Origin: an uncultured Clostridium sp.
GTDB taxonomy: Bacteria > Bacillota > Clostridia > TANB77 > CAG-508
Direction: 5' to 3'
Length of the DNA: 5,981 bases
Assembly: GCA_958413095.1 (NCBI GenBank)
Contig: CATYUF010000081.1
Coordinates: forward strand, 1-5,981
The number at the start of each line of letters is the position of its first letter. Position 1 is the first letter of the stretch. This document shows positions 1-5,111 of this stretch, piece by piece. Both the position numbers and the translations under genes were made by a program. The notes under the pieces were generated by a model that was given only the letters and a program-made list of their open reading frames with translations, was not told the DNA's origin and ran no database searches.

Positions 1-138
1 ATTTTTTACTTCTTCTAAGTATTTGACAACATTTATTCTACTGTCTAAGTCTAAATTTTTATTAGACATAAATTCTTCCTGCATAATATGTAATTGTCTA
101 ATACTGCTATTTATTGCAAGTTCCCTCTTAGTTTTCAT
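1..138 (-). CDS. Small protein of unknown function, 5' part only (3' end outside window)
   Basis: The first 46 codons of a minus-strand gene are visible, running off the left edge without a stop. It begins MKTKRELAINSSIRQLH. The start is well supported by a long Shine-Dalgarno match (147-158) 8 nt upstream. The visible part is charged, predicted helical, and has no signal peptide or membrane segment. It superficially resembles short Spo0E-type helical hairpins but lacks the SQxLD motif, so I do not assign that family. It lies downstream of the D5-type helicase on the same strand, with about 155 nt between them and its own candidate promoter, so it may be transcribed separately or as the tail of the helicase transcript. 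Function unknown. Confidence 0.72.
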   Translation of the reverse strand, partial: MKTKRELAINSSIRQLHIMQEEFMSNKNLDLDSRINVVKYLEEVKN

Positions 139-146
139 TTTGTAAC

Positions 147-158
147 TCACCACCTTTC
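147..158 (-). promoter_or_regulatory. Extended ribosome binding site of the partial gene
   Basis: The minus strand reads GAAAGGTGGTGA, 8 nt before the ATG at 138. It matches the complement of the 16S rRNA 3' end (GAAAGGAGGTGA) at 11 of 12 positions. This match decides the start of the truncated gene. Nearly the same string precedes the gene starting at 5884. Confidence 0.75.
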
Positions 159-244
159 ACATTTATTTTATTAAATTTATTGGGGTGGTTTGGGTAAATA
201 TTTCACAAAAATTATTCGAGTTTTACTTATATATTCATATCTTA

Positions 245-272
245 TTTATAAAACTAGAAAAGTTTTTGTAAA
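245..272 (-). promoter_or_regulatory. Candidate sigma-A promoter for the partial gene at the left edge
   Basis: On the minus strand, TTTACA (272-267) is separated by 16 nt from TATAAA (250-245), predicting a transcript start near 238 and a leader of about 100 nt before the start codon at 138. A weak 6-bp hairpin (250-255 with 261-266) lies in the spacer. The sequence is A+T rich, where such matches arise by chance, so this is only a candidate. Confidence 0.4.
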
Positions 273-274
273 TA

Positions 275-292
275 ATTGCCCAAATTGCCCAA
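275..292. repeat. Tandem 9-nt repeat abutting the helicase stop codon
   Basis: ATTGCCCAA occurs twice head to tail (275-283 and 284-292), one base from the helicase stop codon at 294-296. Related TTGGG(C/T/A)AA strings lie at 190-197, 1588-1595, 1672-1679 and 1681-1687 on the other strand. The 12-mer at 1586-1597 is the exact inverse of 274-285. They could be iteron-like replication sites or chance; no proof either way. Confidence 0.6.
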
Positions 293-293
293 G

Positions 294-1820
294 TTATAAT
301 AATTCTTTAATCGTGAGCTCGTAGTATTGTGTATTAGATTTTAGTTTCTTGATACCAAATTTTTCTTCTAAAATTCTACTTATATTATTTGGTTTTTCTG
401 GAATTAGTTTATTTTCCTTACACCAGAATTTATATCTTGACTTAAACTCTTTTGTCGTTGTTCTTCCTTCTCCTATTGCACAACAAGAACTTAGGAATAA
501 TGACAATGAGTCATTTTCTATTTCATATTTCTTTCGATTTGCAATAGTTCTTTCACTTTCAGTAAATGTATAATTATTGTTTTTAGCCATTATTAGATAT
601 TTAACTGCAACACTTGCTAATATGTCTGCCTCTTCTTTTAACTTATCTAATAACTCAGCATCTCTTTTTTCTGGTGGAATAACATTATCACAAGACACTA
701 TCATAAATCTTTCATATACATGTTTTCCTTTATCACCACTAAATACTGGTAAATCATTGCAATTGAACCACATTAAGCCATTATATTTAGTTGTAAAACT
801 ATTTTGATATTTTGCCTCTAAATTCACATAATCTCCACCAGTCAATTCTTTTAAAATGTCTACCTCTGCTAGATTAGCAAATTTCATATCTCCACAACAG
901 ATAAGTCTTTTACCGTATATTCCTGCTAGTCCAAAATTACTATGCAACTTCTTTATATCACTTGTAAAAGTATTATCTACTCCTAACATATAAGTAACAA
1001 GCTCTAGTAATTTACTTTTTCCAGTATTTCCTGGACCTTTTAGAATTAACATTTTCTTAAATCTTGAACCTTTTACATTACTGATACTAACTCCTATATA
1101 TTCAAGAATAGTTACTTCATCATCAACATAGCCACTTGTCATATCATTAAGAAATTTTATTGTTGCTTTTGCTTGTGATAATCGAGCCATTGGCAAATAA
1201 TTACATTGTATTTGTCTAGTAGAAATGTATTGAGGACTATGTGGTAGAAGTTCCTTTGTATCTATATTTAGAATTCCATTTTTGAAGTTTATTATGCTTT
1301 CATCACTATTTAGTTCACTTTCTTCAATATTGCTATATTCTGTTTGTAATTCTCTATAAACAGATTCCCAATCATGGGGTTTTCGTATTCTTTTAGGAAG
1401 ATGGCTCTTTATAAATGCTTTACATTCGTTTTCTGTCCATAAATGATAATATCCATTTTCATATAGATACGGAACTATCTTATCTGAATTACCTAACTTA
1501 ACAAAAAGTATGTTGTAATGTTCAGTAATATAAATGTATAGCTCCTGTGGTACGATTTTTAGCTCTCCCTTTTCTATTTTCAGCCATTTGGGCAATTCTA
1601 CTGCATTTCCTTTCATATACTCATCATAAAGTATATTTATGTCTGTATTCTTCCAAGTCATAGCTGATTTTTTGGGTAAGTTGGGAAATTCTTTTTCAAT
1701 ATTCTTTTCTTCCTTTACCTCTTTTTCTTCTTCTATGCCTAATGCTTTACCTATGTAACTGATATTTTCTTTTAGTTCTTCTTCTCTTGTTTTGTTTTCC
1801 TTATTTTCTTTTGAAATCAT
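294..1820 (-). CDS. Phage/plasmid D5/P4-type SF3 helicase (primase C-terminal part)
   Basis: A 508-aa ATP-dependent replicative helicase of the P4/D5 family, which unwinds phage or plasmid DNA at initiation as a hexamer. Residues 1-50 are charged and look disordered. Residues about 75-210 carry the D5 N-terminal-like region, with NGILNIDTKELLPHSPQY (181-198) as its typical signature. The SF3 core follows: Walker A GPGNTGKS (262-269), Walker B RLICCGDM (305-312), motif C LMWFNCNDLP (349-358) and a likely arginine finger R371. The C-terminal 60 residues resemble the winged-helix domain that ends these proteins. There is no archaeo-eukaryotic or Toprim primase domain, and 508 aa is shorter than full primase-helicases, so priming is probably supplied elsewhere. 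The start is supported by GGGAGG (1829-1834) 8 nt before the ATG. Transcription probably starts from the promoter at 1882-1910. Family assignment is firm; its role in the element is inferred. Confidence 0.93.
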   Translation of the reverse strand: MISKENKENKTREEELKENISYIGKALGIEEEKEVKEEKNIEKEFPNLPKKSAMTWKNTDINILYDEYMKGNAVELPKWLKIEKGELKIVPQELYIYITEHYNILFVKLGNSDKIVPYLYENGYYHLWTENECKAFIKSHLPKRIRKPHDWESVYRELQTEYSNIEESELNSDESIINFKNGILNIDTKELLPHSPQYISTRQIQCNYLPMARLSQAKATIKFLNDMTSGYVDDEVTILEYIGVSISNVKGSRFKKMLILKGPGNTGKSKLLELVTYMLGVDNTFTSDIKKLHSNFGLAGIYGKRLICCGDMKFANLAEVDILKELTGGDYVNLEAKYQNSFTTKYNGLMWFNCNDLPVFSGDKGKHVYERFMIVSCDNVIPPEKRDAELLDKLKEEADILASVAVKYLIMAKNNNYTFTESERTIANRKKYEIENDSLSLFLSSCCAIGEGRTTTKEFKSRYKFWCKENKLIPEKPNNISRILEEKFGIKKLKSNTQYYELTIKELL

Positions 1821-1850
1821 TTTTCTTTCCTCCCATAATTTTAAATTTAT

Positions 1851-1868
1851 AATTCAGGGCCTTGAATT
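1851..1868. promoter_or_regulatory. Near-perfect palindrome in the helicase mRNA leader
   Basis: AATTCAGGGCCTTGAATT is an 18-nt palindrome with one mismatched base pair. It lies between the predicted transcript start (about 1875) and the ribosome binding site (1829-1834) of the helicase gene. Its position just downstream of the start site fits a repressor operator. The binding protein is unknown. Confidence 0.4.
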
Positions 1869-1881
1869 TTCTTCTGTAATA

Positions 1882-1910
1882 ATTATAAAAAGTAAAAGCC
1901 TCGAAGTCAA
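1882..1910 (-). promoter_or_regulatory. Near-consensus sigma-A promoter for the helicase gene
   Basis: On the minus strand, TTGACT (1910-1905) and TATAAT (1887-1882) are separated by exactly 17 nt, predicting a start near 1875-1877 and a leader of about 55 nt to the ATG at 1820. One arm of the inverted repeat at 1892-1938 occupies most of the spacer and the -35 lies in its loop side, so protein binding or cruciform formation there would affect this promoter. Confidence 0.65.
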
Positions 1911-1938
1911 GTGTTTTCAATACTTTCAGAGGTTTTAC
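1892..1938. repeat. Imperfect inverted repeat (hairpin) overlapping the helicase promoter
   Basis: GTAAAA(G)CCTC (1892-1902) pairs with GAGGTTTTAC (1929-1938) over 10 bp with one bulged G. An inner stem, GAAGT (1903-1907) with ACTTTC (1922-1927), extends it. Read on the minus strand the hairpin is followed by TTTTTATAATT, so it could also act as a terminator or attenuator for any transcript arriving from the right. The same bases contain the helicase -35 and spacer. A 68-codon reading frame with a TTG start covers this region, but I judge it noncoding. Confidence 0.6.
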
Positions 1939-2160
1939 ATCAAATTGACGGACTCCCATTACTATTAACGAATTAAAACTGAAATCACATCTACTAATTT
2001 TTTCCAAATCTCATATATTCCTTGTGAGAGTAAGAAAAGAAATTTTACATTTTTCTTTAAAAAGTCCTAAAAATCAAAACTGACCAAGTGGTCAGTCAAG
2101 AGGCAAAATATAAGTATTTTATGAATTTTCTCCTAAATTATGGAAAAACTATTTAAAAAA
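1939..2160. other. Noncoding part of the 1821-2210 divergent region
   Basis: The whole gene-free stretch is 1821-2210. Besides the sites listed separately, this part is A+T-rich and holds no open frame with a convincing ribosome binding site. The only standout is the dyad at 2079-2096. On the minus strand an AAGGA sequence precedes a six-codon ATG frame (start near 2013); I regard it as chance. Confidence 0.5.
2079..2096. promoter_or_regulatory. 18-bp operator-like dyad
   Basis: ACTGACCA-AG-TGGTCAGT has 8-bp perfect arms and a 2-nt centre. It is G+C-rich for this region and stands alone between the two divergent genes. Its length and symmetry resemble operators of TetR-family repressors. On the minus strand TTGACT (2099-2094) overlaps its edge like a -35 element, but no good -10 follows 16-18 nt later. 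No TetR-like gene is in the window. Confidence 0.6.
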
Positions 2161-2189
2161 TTGACTATTTCACAAAAATATAATATTAT
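2161..2189 (+). promoter_or_regulatory. Sigma-A promoter for the 160-aa gene
   Basis: TTGACT (2161-2166) and TATTAT (2184-2189) are 17 nt apart. A perfect TATAAT at 2179-2184 is an alternative -10 but lacks a matching -35. Either predicts a start around 2190-2196 and a very short leader, leaving the ribosome binding site AGAGGT (2196-2201) near the 5' end of the mRNA. Confidence 0.6.
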
Positions 2190-2210
2190 TGCAGTAGAGG
2201 TATAGTAATT

Positions 2211-2693
2211 ATGAATATTTATAGAGGTAGTGCACGTTATCATATTTCAAAAGGCTTTTATGATAATGTGTTAGAATATTTTTTAGATAATGATATATTT
2301 TGTATAGGTTTCGATTCAGAAAATACAAAAGCATATACAATTTTAGATAGAATGGTAAAAAATGATATTATTTATATAAAAGAAAATACTTTGCACAATA
2401 AGTTCATTATTAGAGCAATAGGTATTGTTACAAGTAATGATATTGAAACATTTAAGAATATTGTTAGTAGCAATGGTAATAAATACCCTACTTGTTATGG
2501 CAAAAAAGTAAAATGGATTAGAAATTATTTTACTAATTACGATGATTTACCAGATAAATTTAAAAAAGATTTAGAATTCGATAATAATGCACTACCAAGA
2601 AATTATTTTACTACATTAGAATTAGAAAAAAGCCCTTATTTCAAAAAATTGATTAATAAATTGCTTGAAAGTGAAATTGGAAAAATAAACTAA
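2211..2693 (+). CDS. 160-aa protein with possible PUA/EVE-like fold
   Basis: Identity is not certain. The layout recalls PUA-like (EVE, YTH, McrB N-terminal type) domains, which bind modified bases or RNA. Residues 28-34 (DIFCIGF) read as an opening strand, MVKNDIIYIKE (48-58) resembles the 'MKxGDxVxxxK' strand, KFIIRAIGIV (64-73) the 'I.A.GIV' strand, and KKVKWI (98-103) the closing 'V.W' strand. The C-terminal 45 residues (ending KLINKLLESEIGKIN) look helical and could be an extra module. There is no signal peptide, membrane segment or nuclease motif I recognise. The start ATG has AGAGGT 9 nt upstream. The gene has its own promoter and strong terminator and lies between two minus-strand genes, so it is expressed alone, as expected of cargo. 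A defence or modification-sensing role is inference only; that it is a real gene is well supported. Confidence 0.85.
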   Translation: MNIYRGSARYHISKGFYDNVLEYFLDNDIFCIGFDSENTKAYTILDRMVKNDIIYIKENTLHNKFIIRAIGIVTSNDIETFKNIVSSNGNKYPTCYGKKVKWIRNYFTNYDDLPDKFKKDLEFDNNALPRNYFTTLELEKSPYFKKLINKLLESEIGKIN

Positions 2694-2702
2694 TAGTGTA
2701 TT

Positions 2703-2753
2703 AAACAAGCTGGTACTTATAATAATTAGATAAGTATGTGCTTGTTTTTGTTT
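2703..2753 (+). terminator. Rho-independent terminator of the 160-aa gene
   Basis: AAACAAGC (2703-2710) pairs with GCTTGTTT (2740-2747). After a small internal loop, ACTTAT (2715-2720) pairs with ATAAGT (2730-2735). The T-rich tail TTTTTGTTT closes it. It begins 9 nt after the stop codon on the + strand. Confidence 0.88.
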
Positions 2754-2853
2754 ACTTTCAAAAGCTGTTATTTGAACTTTATGTTCAGAAGCGGAGAACT
2801 TGCCAAAGAAATATATAAAACCTCTGTGTTTTGCTCCTAAAGTTAACTAAGTA

Positions 2854-2886
2854 TAAAGAAAAAGCGATTAGCAATGTAACCGCTTC
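2854..2886 (-). terminator. Rho-independent terminator of the membrane-protein gene
   Basis: On the minus strand AAGCGGTT (2885-2878) pairs with AATCGCTT (2869-2862) with one G-U pair and an 8-nt loop, followed by TTTCTTTAT. It starts 8 nt beyond the stop codon of the 460-aa gene. The stretch 2754-2853 between the two terminators holds nothing I can assign. Confidence 0.8.
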
Positions 2887-2893
2887 TATTTTT

Positions 2894-4276
2894 CTAAAAA
2901 TCACTTTCTACTTCAACCTCACCGTTATTATTTATAACCATATACTGGTAAGCATCTCCATATTCAGTAGATAAAATAATAACTAATTTTCCGTCTATAA
3001 CTTGTAATTCTACCCCATAAATATCTCCAAGTTCTTCTGTATCATATTCTTTTGAATTAATTTTAAATATTATATTGCCTTTGTAGTCTACTTTCATTAT
3101 TCTATCTTTTGTATCACTTCCTACTAAAATAATTCCATCTTTCATCATATTTACTTTTATCTTTCCACCTACTAAAACAGGTTCTATGATGTTTTCACCT
3201 GTTTCTAAATCAATTAAGTATAAATCATTATCTATAACTATTGCCATTTCATCACTCGTGTAGTCCATAGGGGAAATTTTTATTTCAGTCGATGTATAAT
3301 CAAATTCCCTTCCCCATAATTTTTCTAAATTTTTATTGAAATAATCTACATATAAATGTTTTGTATTTATATCATAGGTAGTTACTATATAATGCTCAAA
3401 ATCTGCTGATATATATAAATGCTTTTCTATATTTGAATTCAAATTATTATCTTGTTTATTGTATGTAATATTTCCATCAAATTTGCTCATATCAAATGAT
3501 TTAAAATTGACATTAGATTGATTATCTAATACTATTTTATAATTATAAGTATCATTATTATCTTCTGAAATTTTTATATTTTTACCAAAAATAAATTCAG
3601 CTACATTTTTAACCTTATTGTAATCATGTCTGTAATAGTTTTCTTTTTCGTCTGGTAACACAATATTAGTAGCTTCTATTTCAGAAACTAACAAATTAAC
3701 TCCATCTACTTCAATATTTTTAATTCCTTTGTATTTACCATATGCTTCAAACATAAAACTAGGTAATAATCTTTGATTTAATTGTTTACCACTAATAACC
3801 ATTAATTGTTCTGCTGGAATATCTTGTATTTTTGTATTTTCATAATAATTATATCCTGTACCACAATCAACTGCTAATACTTTAAATTCTTCATTTGTTG
3901 ATTCTAAAACCTTTACTACCGAAGCCATTGTTGAAACGTTGGCATTTTCAAATACTTGAGGATATAATTGAGCTTCTCTAGCTGTAAAAGAAAAATAATC
4001 GTTGTCAAAATAACTAATAACATCTTTTTGTATATCTGTTAAGTTTTCATCACTTGCACTCATATTGTCAAAACTTATACTTTCTTTAGTATTTGTTTCT
4101 ATATTTGCACTAGCCTCTTTAAAACCATTTTCATTGTTATTTGTCTTATCAACATTTTGAGAAATGTAGTAAATTCCTCCTCCAACTAGACTTAATAATA
4201 TAATTACTACAAAAACAATAATCAATACATTTCTTTTCTTATGTATAGATTTATTTTCATTTTTTAATTCTTCCAT
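2894..4276 (-). CDS. Membrane-anchored extracytoplasmic protein of unknown function, 460 aa
   Basis: Residues 1-16 are charged and cytoplasmic. A single hydrophobic helix at 17-38 (NVLIIVFVVIILLSLVGGGI at its core) acts as an uncleaved signal anchor; there is no lipobox cysteine. A polar Asn/Ser/Glu-rich linker follows (about 40-80). Residues about 112-207 look like the beta-rich OB-fold-like domain of clostridial membrane proteins, with the recognisable stretch QLMVISGKQ..RLLPSFMFEAYGKYKG. Residues about 285-455 contain repeated strand patterns (DLYLIDLETGENI; RIMKVDYKGNIIF; YMVINNNGEVEV) typical of beta-propeller blades, though too few for a full propeller. It is probably tethered outside the membrane as a binding or sensing protein. 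AGGAGGT lies 4 nt before the ATG. It has its own promoter (4370-4398), leader and terminator, and is divergent from the XRE regulator, which may control it. No enzyme motif seen. Domain readings are inference. Confidence 0.88.
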   Translation of the reverse strand: MEELKNENKSIHKKRNVLIIVFVVIILLSLVGGGIYYISQNVDKTNNNENGFKEASANIETNTKESISFDNMSASDENLTDIQKDVISYFDNDYFSFTAREAQLYPQVFENANVSTMASVVKVLESTNEEFKVLAVDCGTGYNYYENTKIQDIPAEQLMVISGKQLNQRLLPSFMFEAYGKYKGIKNIEVDGVNLLVSEIEATNIVLPDEKENYYRHDYNKVKNVAEFIFGKNIKISEDNNDTYNYKIVLDNQSNVNFKSFDMSKFDGNITYNKQDNNLNSNIEKHLYISADFEHYIVTTYDINTKHLYVDYFNKNLEKLWGREFDYTSTEIKISPMDYTSDEMAIVIDNDLYLIDLETGENIIEPVLVGGKIKVNMMKDGIILVGSDTKDRIMKVDYKGNIIFKINSKEYDTEELGDIYGVELQVIDGKLVIILSTEYGDAYQYMVINNNGEVEVESDF

Positions 4277-4327
4277 ATTTACCTCCTATAATTATTTTTA
4301 TTTTGAAAAATATGTCTTATTTATATA

Positions 4328-4346
4328 TTACATAGTCTCCTCCTTT
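4328..4346 (-). promoter_or_regulatory. Strong Shine-Dalgarno followed by AUG-UAA in the mRNA leader
   Basis: On the minus strand GAAAGGAGGAGA is followed 5 nt after GGAGG by ATG (4333-4331) and directly by TAA (4330-4328), about 20 nt from the predicted 5' end and more than 50 nt before the real start at 4276. GAAAGGAGG equals the core of the STAB-SD mRNA-stabilising element known from Bacillus thuringiensis cry leaders. Either a stabiliser or a minimal start-stop upstream frame is possible. Confidence 0.55.
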
Positions 4347-4369
4347 CTTTATCTTTCGACTTTTTTCTT

Positions 4370-4398
4370 ATTATACCAATAATATTTTAGTTTGTAAA
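4370..4398 (-). promoter_or_regulatory. Promoter of the membrane-protein gene
   Basis: On the minus strand TTTACA (4398-4393), a 17-nt spacer, then an extended -10 TGGTATAAT (hexamer 4375-4370). The predicted start near 4363 gives a leader of about 87 nt. The -35 is one arm of the dyad TGTAAA/TTTACA at 4393-4411. Confidence 0.75.
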
Positions 4399-4435
4399 GT
4401 ATTGTTTTACATTGTTAATTATTACTTTGTTTTAC
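4393..4435. promoter_or_regulatory. Repeated GTTTTAC/GTAAA motifs, candidate operators between divergent promoters
   Basis: TGTAAA (4393-4398) and TTTACA (4406-4411) form a dyad with a 7-nt spacer. TTGTTTTAC occurs at 4402-4410 and again at 4427-4435, 25 bp apart on the same face pattern. Two of the copies coincide with the two divergent -35 elements; the middle copy is not explained by a promoter. The arrangement suits an autoregulated XRE repressor, but binding is inferred. Confidence 0.4.
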
Positions 4436-4458
4436 TAATAAAATCTAATTTGTATAAT
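4430..4458 (+). promoter_or_regulatory. Promoter of the XRE regulator gene
   Basis: TTTTAC (4430-4435) with a 17-nt spacer to a perfect TATAAT (4453-4458). The predicted start near 4465 leaves a leader of about 25 nt before the ATG at 4491. Confidence 0.6.
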
Positions 4459-4490
4459 AATTAATATTGATACTTGGAGGGTTAACAGAT

Positions 4491-4823
4491 ATGAGAGAAA
4501 ATAAAGAGATTTTAGTTACTATCGGACATAATCTCAAAAATGCTAGAATATCAAAAGGCTATACTCAAGAACAAATGGCAGAACAATTAAATGTTTCATG
4601 TAAGTTTCTTTCTATGATAGAAAGAGGAGTAAGTGGAGTTAGCATAACTAATTTAACAAACATCTGCAAAGTATTAGATATAGAACCTAACTCTGTATTT
4701 AATGGCATTTTGAACTATACTGATAGTAAAGATGAATATATAACAAATGCTTTATCTACACTAGCAAACAAAGATAAGGAATTTTTGATAAATGTTATTG
4801 AATATGTACTAAAAAAGTCATAA
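4491..4823 (+). CDS. XRE-family helix-turn-helix transcriptional regulator
   Basis: A 110-aa DNA-binding regulator of the XRE/Cro-CI family. Residues about 9-66 form the HTH_3 domain, with the helix-turn-helix at TQEQMAEQLNVSCKFLSMIE (25-44). The following SITNLTNICKVLDIEPNSVF is the usual helix 4-5 region. The C-terminal 40 residues (to VIEYVLKKS) are helical and probably mediate dimerisation; there is no peptidase or sensory domain. I start at the ATG because GGAGGG (4476-4481) sits 9 nt upstream. An in-frame TTG at 4467 would place that site inside the coding region. Divergent from the membrane-protein gene across a region with repeated motifs, it likely represses its own and perhaps that promoter. 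It converges with the minus-strand operon at a shared terminator. Such single-domain XRE proteins are typical switches of mobile elements. Confidence 0.93.
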   Translation: MRENKEILVTIGHNLKNARISKGYTQEQMAEQLNVSCKFLSMIERGVSGVSITNLTNICKVLDIEPNSVFNGILNYTDSKDEYITNALSTLANKDKEFLINVIEYVLKKS

Positions 4824-4850
4824 AGAATACTAGCAATTAGTATTCTTTTT
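4822..4850. terminator. Shared bidirectional terminator between converging transcripts
   Basis: AAAGAATACT (4822-4831) and AGTATTCTTT (4839-4848) form a perfect 10-bp stem with a 7-nt loop. On the + strand it is followed by TTCTCTT, ending the XRE transcript immediately at its stop codon. On the minus strand the tail is TATGACTTTTTT, weaker but usable. The stop codon and last four codons of the 93-aa minus-strand gene lie inside the hairpin. Confidence 0.85.
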
Positions 4851-5111
4851 CTCTTGCAAAAATGCCTCACTTGTAATCCTAGTTGCTAATGCATATCCAT
4901 ATATAAAGCACTGTTCACTATCAATTTCACTTAGTTTCAAGTATTCTTCACATAGCTTTCTTAGAGTTGTTTTCTCTGTTTCAGTAAATAACATATTTTC
5001 TAATTTTTCTCTTATTAGTTGTATTTTTTCTAATTGTTCATTATATTTTTTAGTCATCTCAATTTCTCCTGCACGTTCTCTATATATTTCTTTGATTTCT
5101 ACTGGCTCCAT
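4830..5111 (-). CDS. DUF6809-like small helical protein
   Basis: A 93-aa, highly charged, all-helical cytoplasmic protein. It resembles by eye the small uncharacterised DUF6809-type proteins of clostridial prophages and conjugative elements. An N-terminal helix with Y10 leads to KKYNEQLEKIQLIREKLE (21-38), then a second helix around LRKLCEEYLKLSEID (50-64), and the conserved-looking C-terminal CFIYGYALATRITSEAF (68-84), matching the family's 'F..GF.LG.R...E.F' pattern. I choose the ATG at 5111 because AAAGGAAG (5121-5128) lies 9 nt upstream. The ATG at 5132 has almost no spacer from its AAAGG. A start at 5057 with AGGAG 8 nt upstream is also possible and would give a 75-aa form. It overlaps the end of the zinc-ribbon gene by 32 nt, implying translational coupling in one operon. 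Function unknown. Confidence 0.75.
   Translation of the reverse strand: MEPVEIKEIYRERAGEIEMTKKYNEQLEKIQLIREKLENMLFTETEKTTLRKLCEEYLKLSEIDSEQCFIYGYALATRITSEAFLQEKKNTNC

Noticed and set aside
1..138. Spo0E-like phosphatase
   Set aside because: The short helical layout is similar, but the defining SQxLD motif is absent in the visible part.
250..266. Hairpin AAAACT/AGTTTT as a terminator for the helicase gene
   Set aside because: The stem is only six mostly A-T pairs and no U-run follows on the minus strand.
349..807. Two plus-strand open frames of 74 and 76 codons
   Set aside because: Both lie wholly inside the firmly identified helicase gene on the other strand and have no convincing ribosome binding site.
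1801..2007. A 68-codon minus-strand open frame with a TTG start overlapping the helicase start
   Set aside because: It runs through the helicase promoter, the hairpin, the leader palindrome and the ribosome binding site, has a poorly placed Shine-Dalgarno sequence, and its protein has no recognisable character. Better explained as regulatory DNA that happens to be open.
199..2179. Exact 14-nt repeat TATTTCACAAAAAT at 199-212 and 2166-2179
   Set aside because: Both copies are in A+T-rich intergenic DNA where such a match is plausible by chance. No matching flanks.
1927..2826. Inverted 11-nt match CAGAGGTTTTA (1927-1937) with 2816-2826 flanking the 160-aa gene, suggestive of element ends
   Set aside because: Matches this short are expected several times by chance in 6 kb. 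No longer terminal repeat or target duplication accompanies them.
4467..4490. TTG start adding eight residues to the XRE regulator
   Set aside because: The extra codons contain the GGAGGG ribosome site for the ATG at 4491, which is perfectly spaced.
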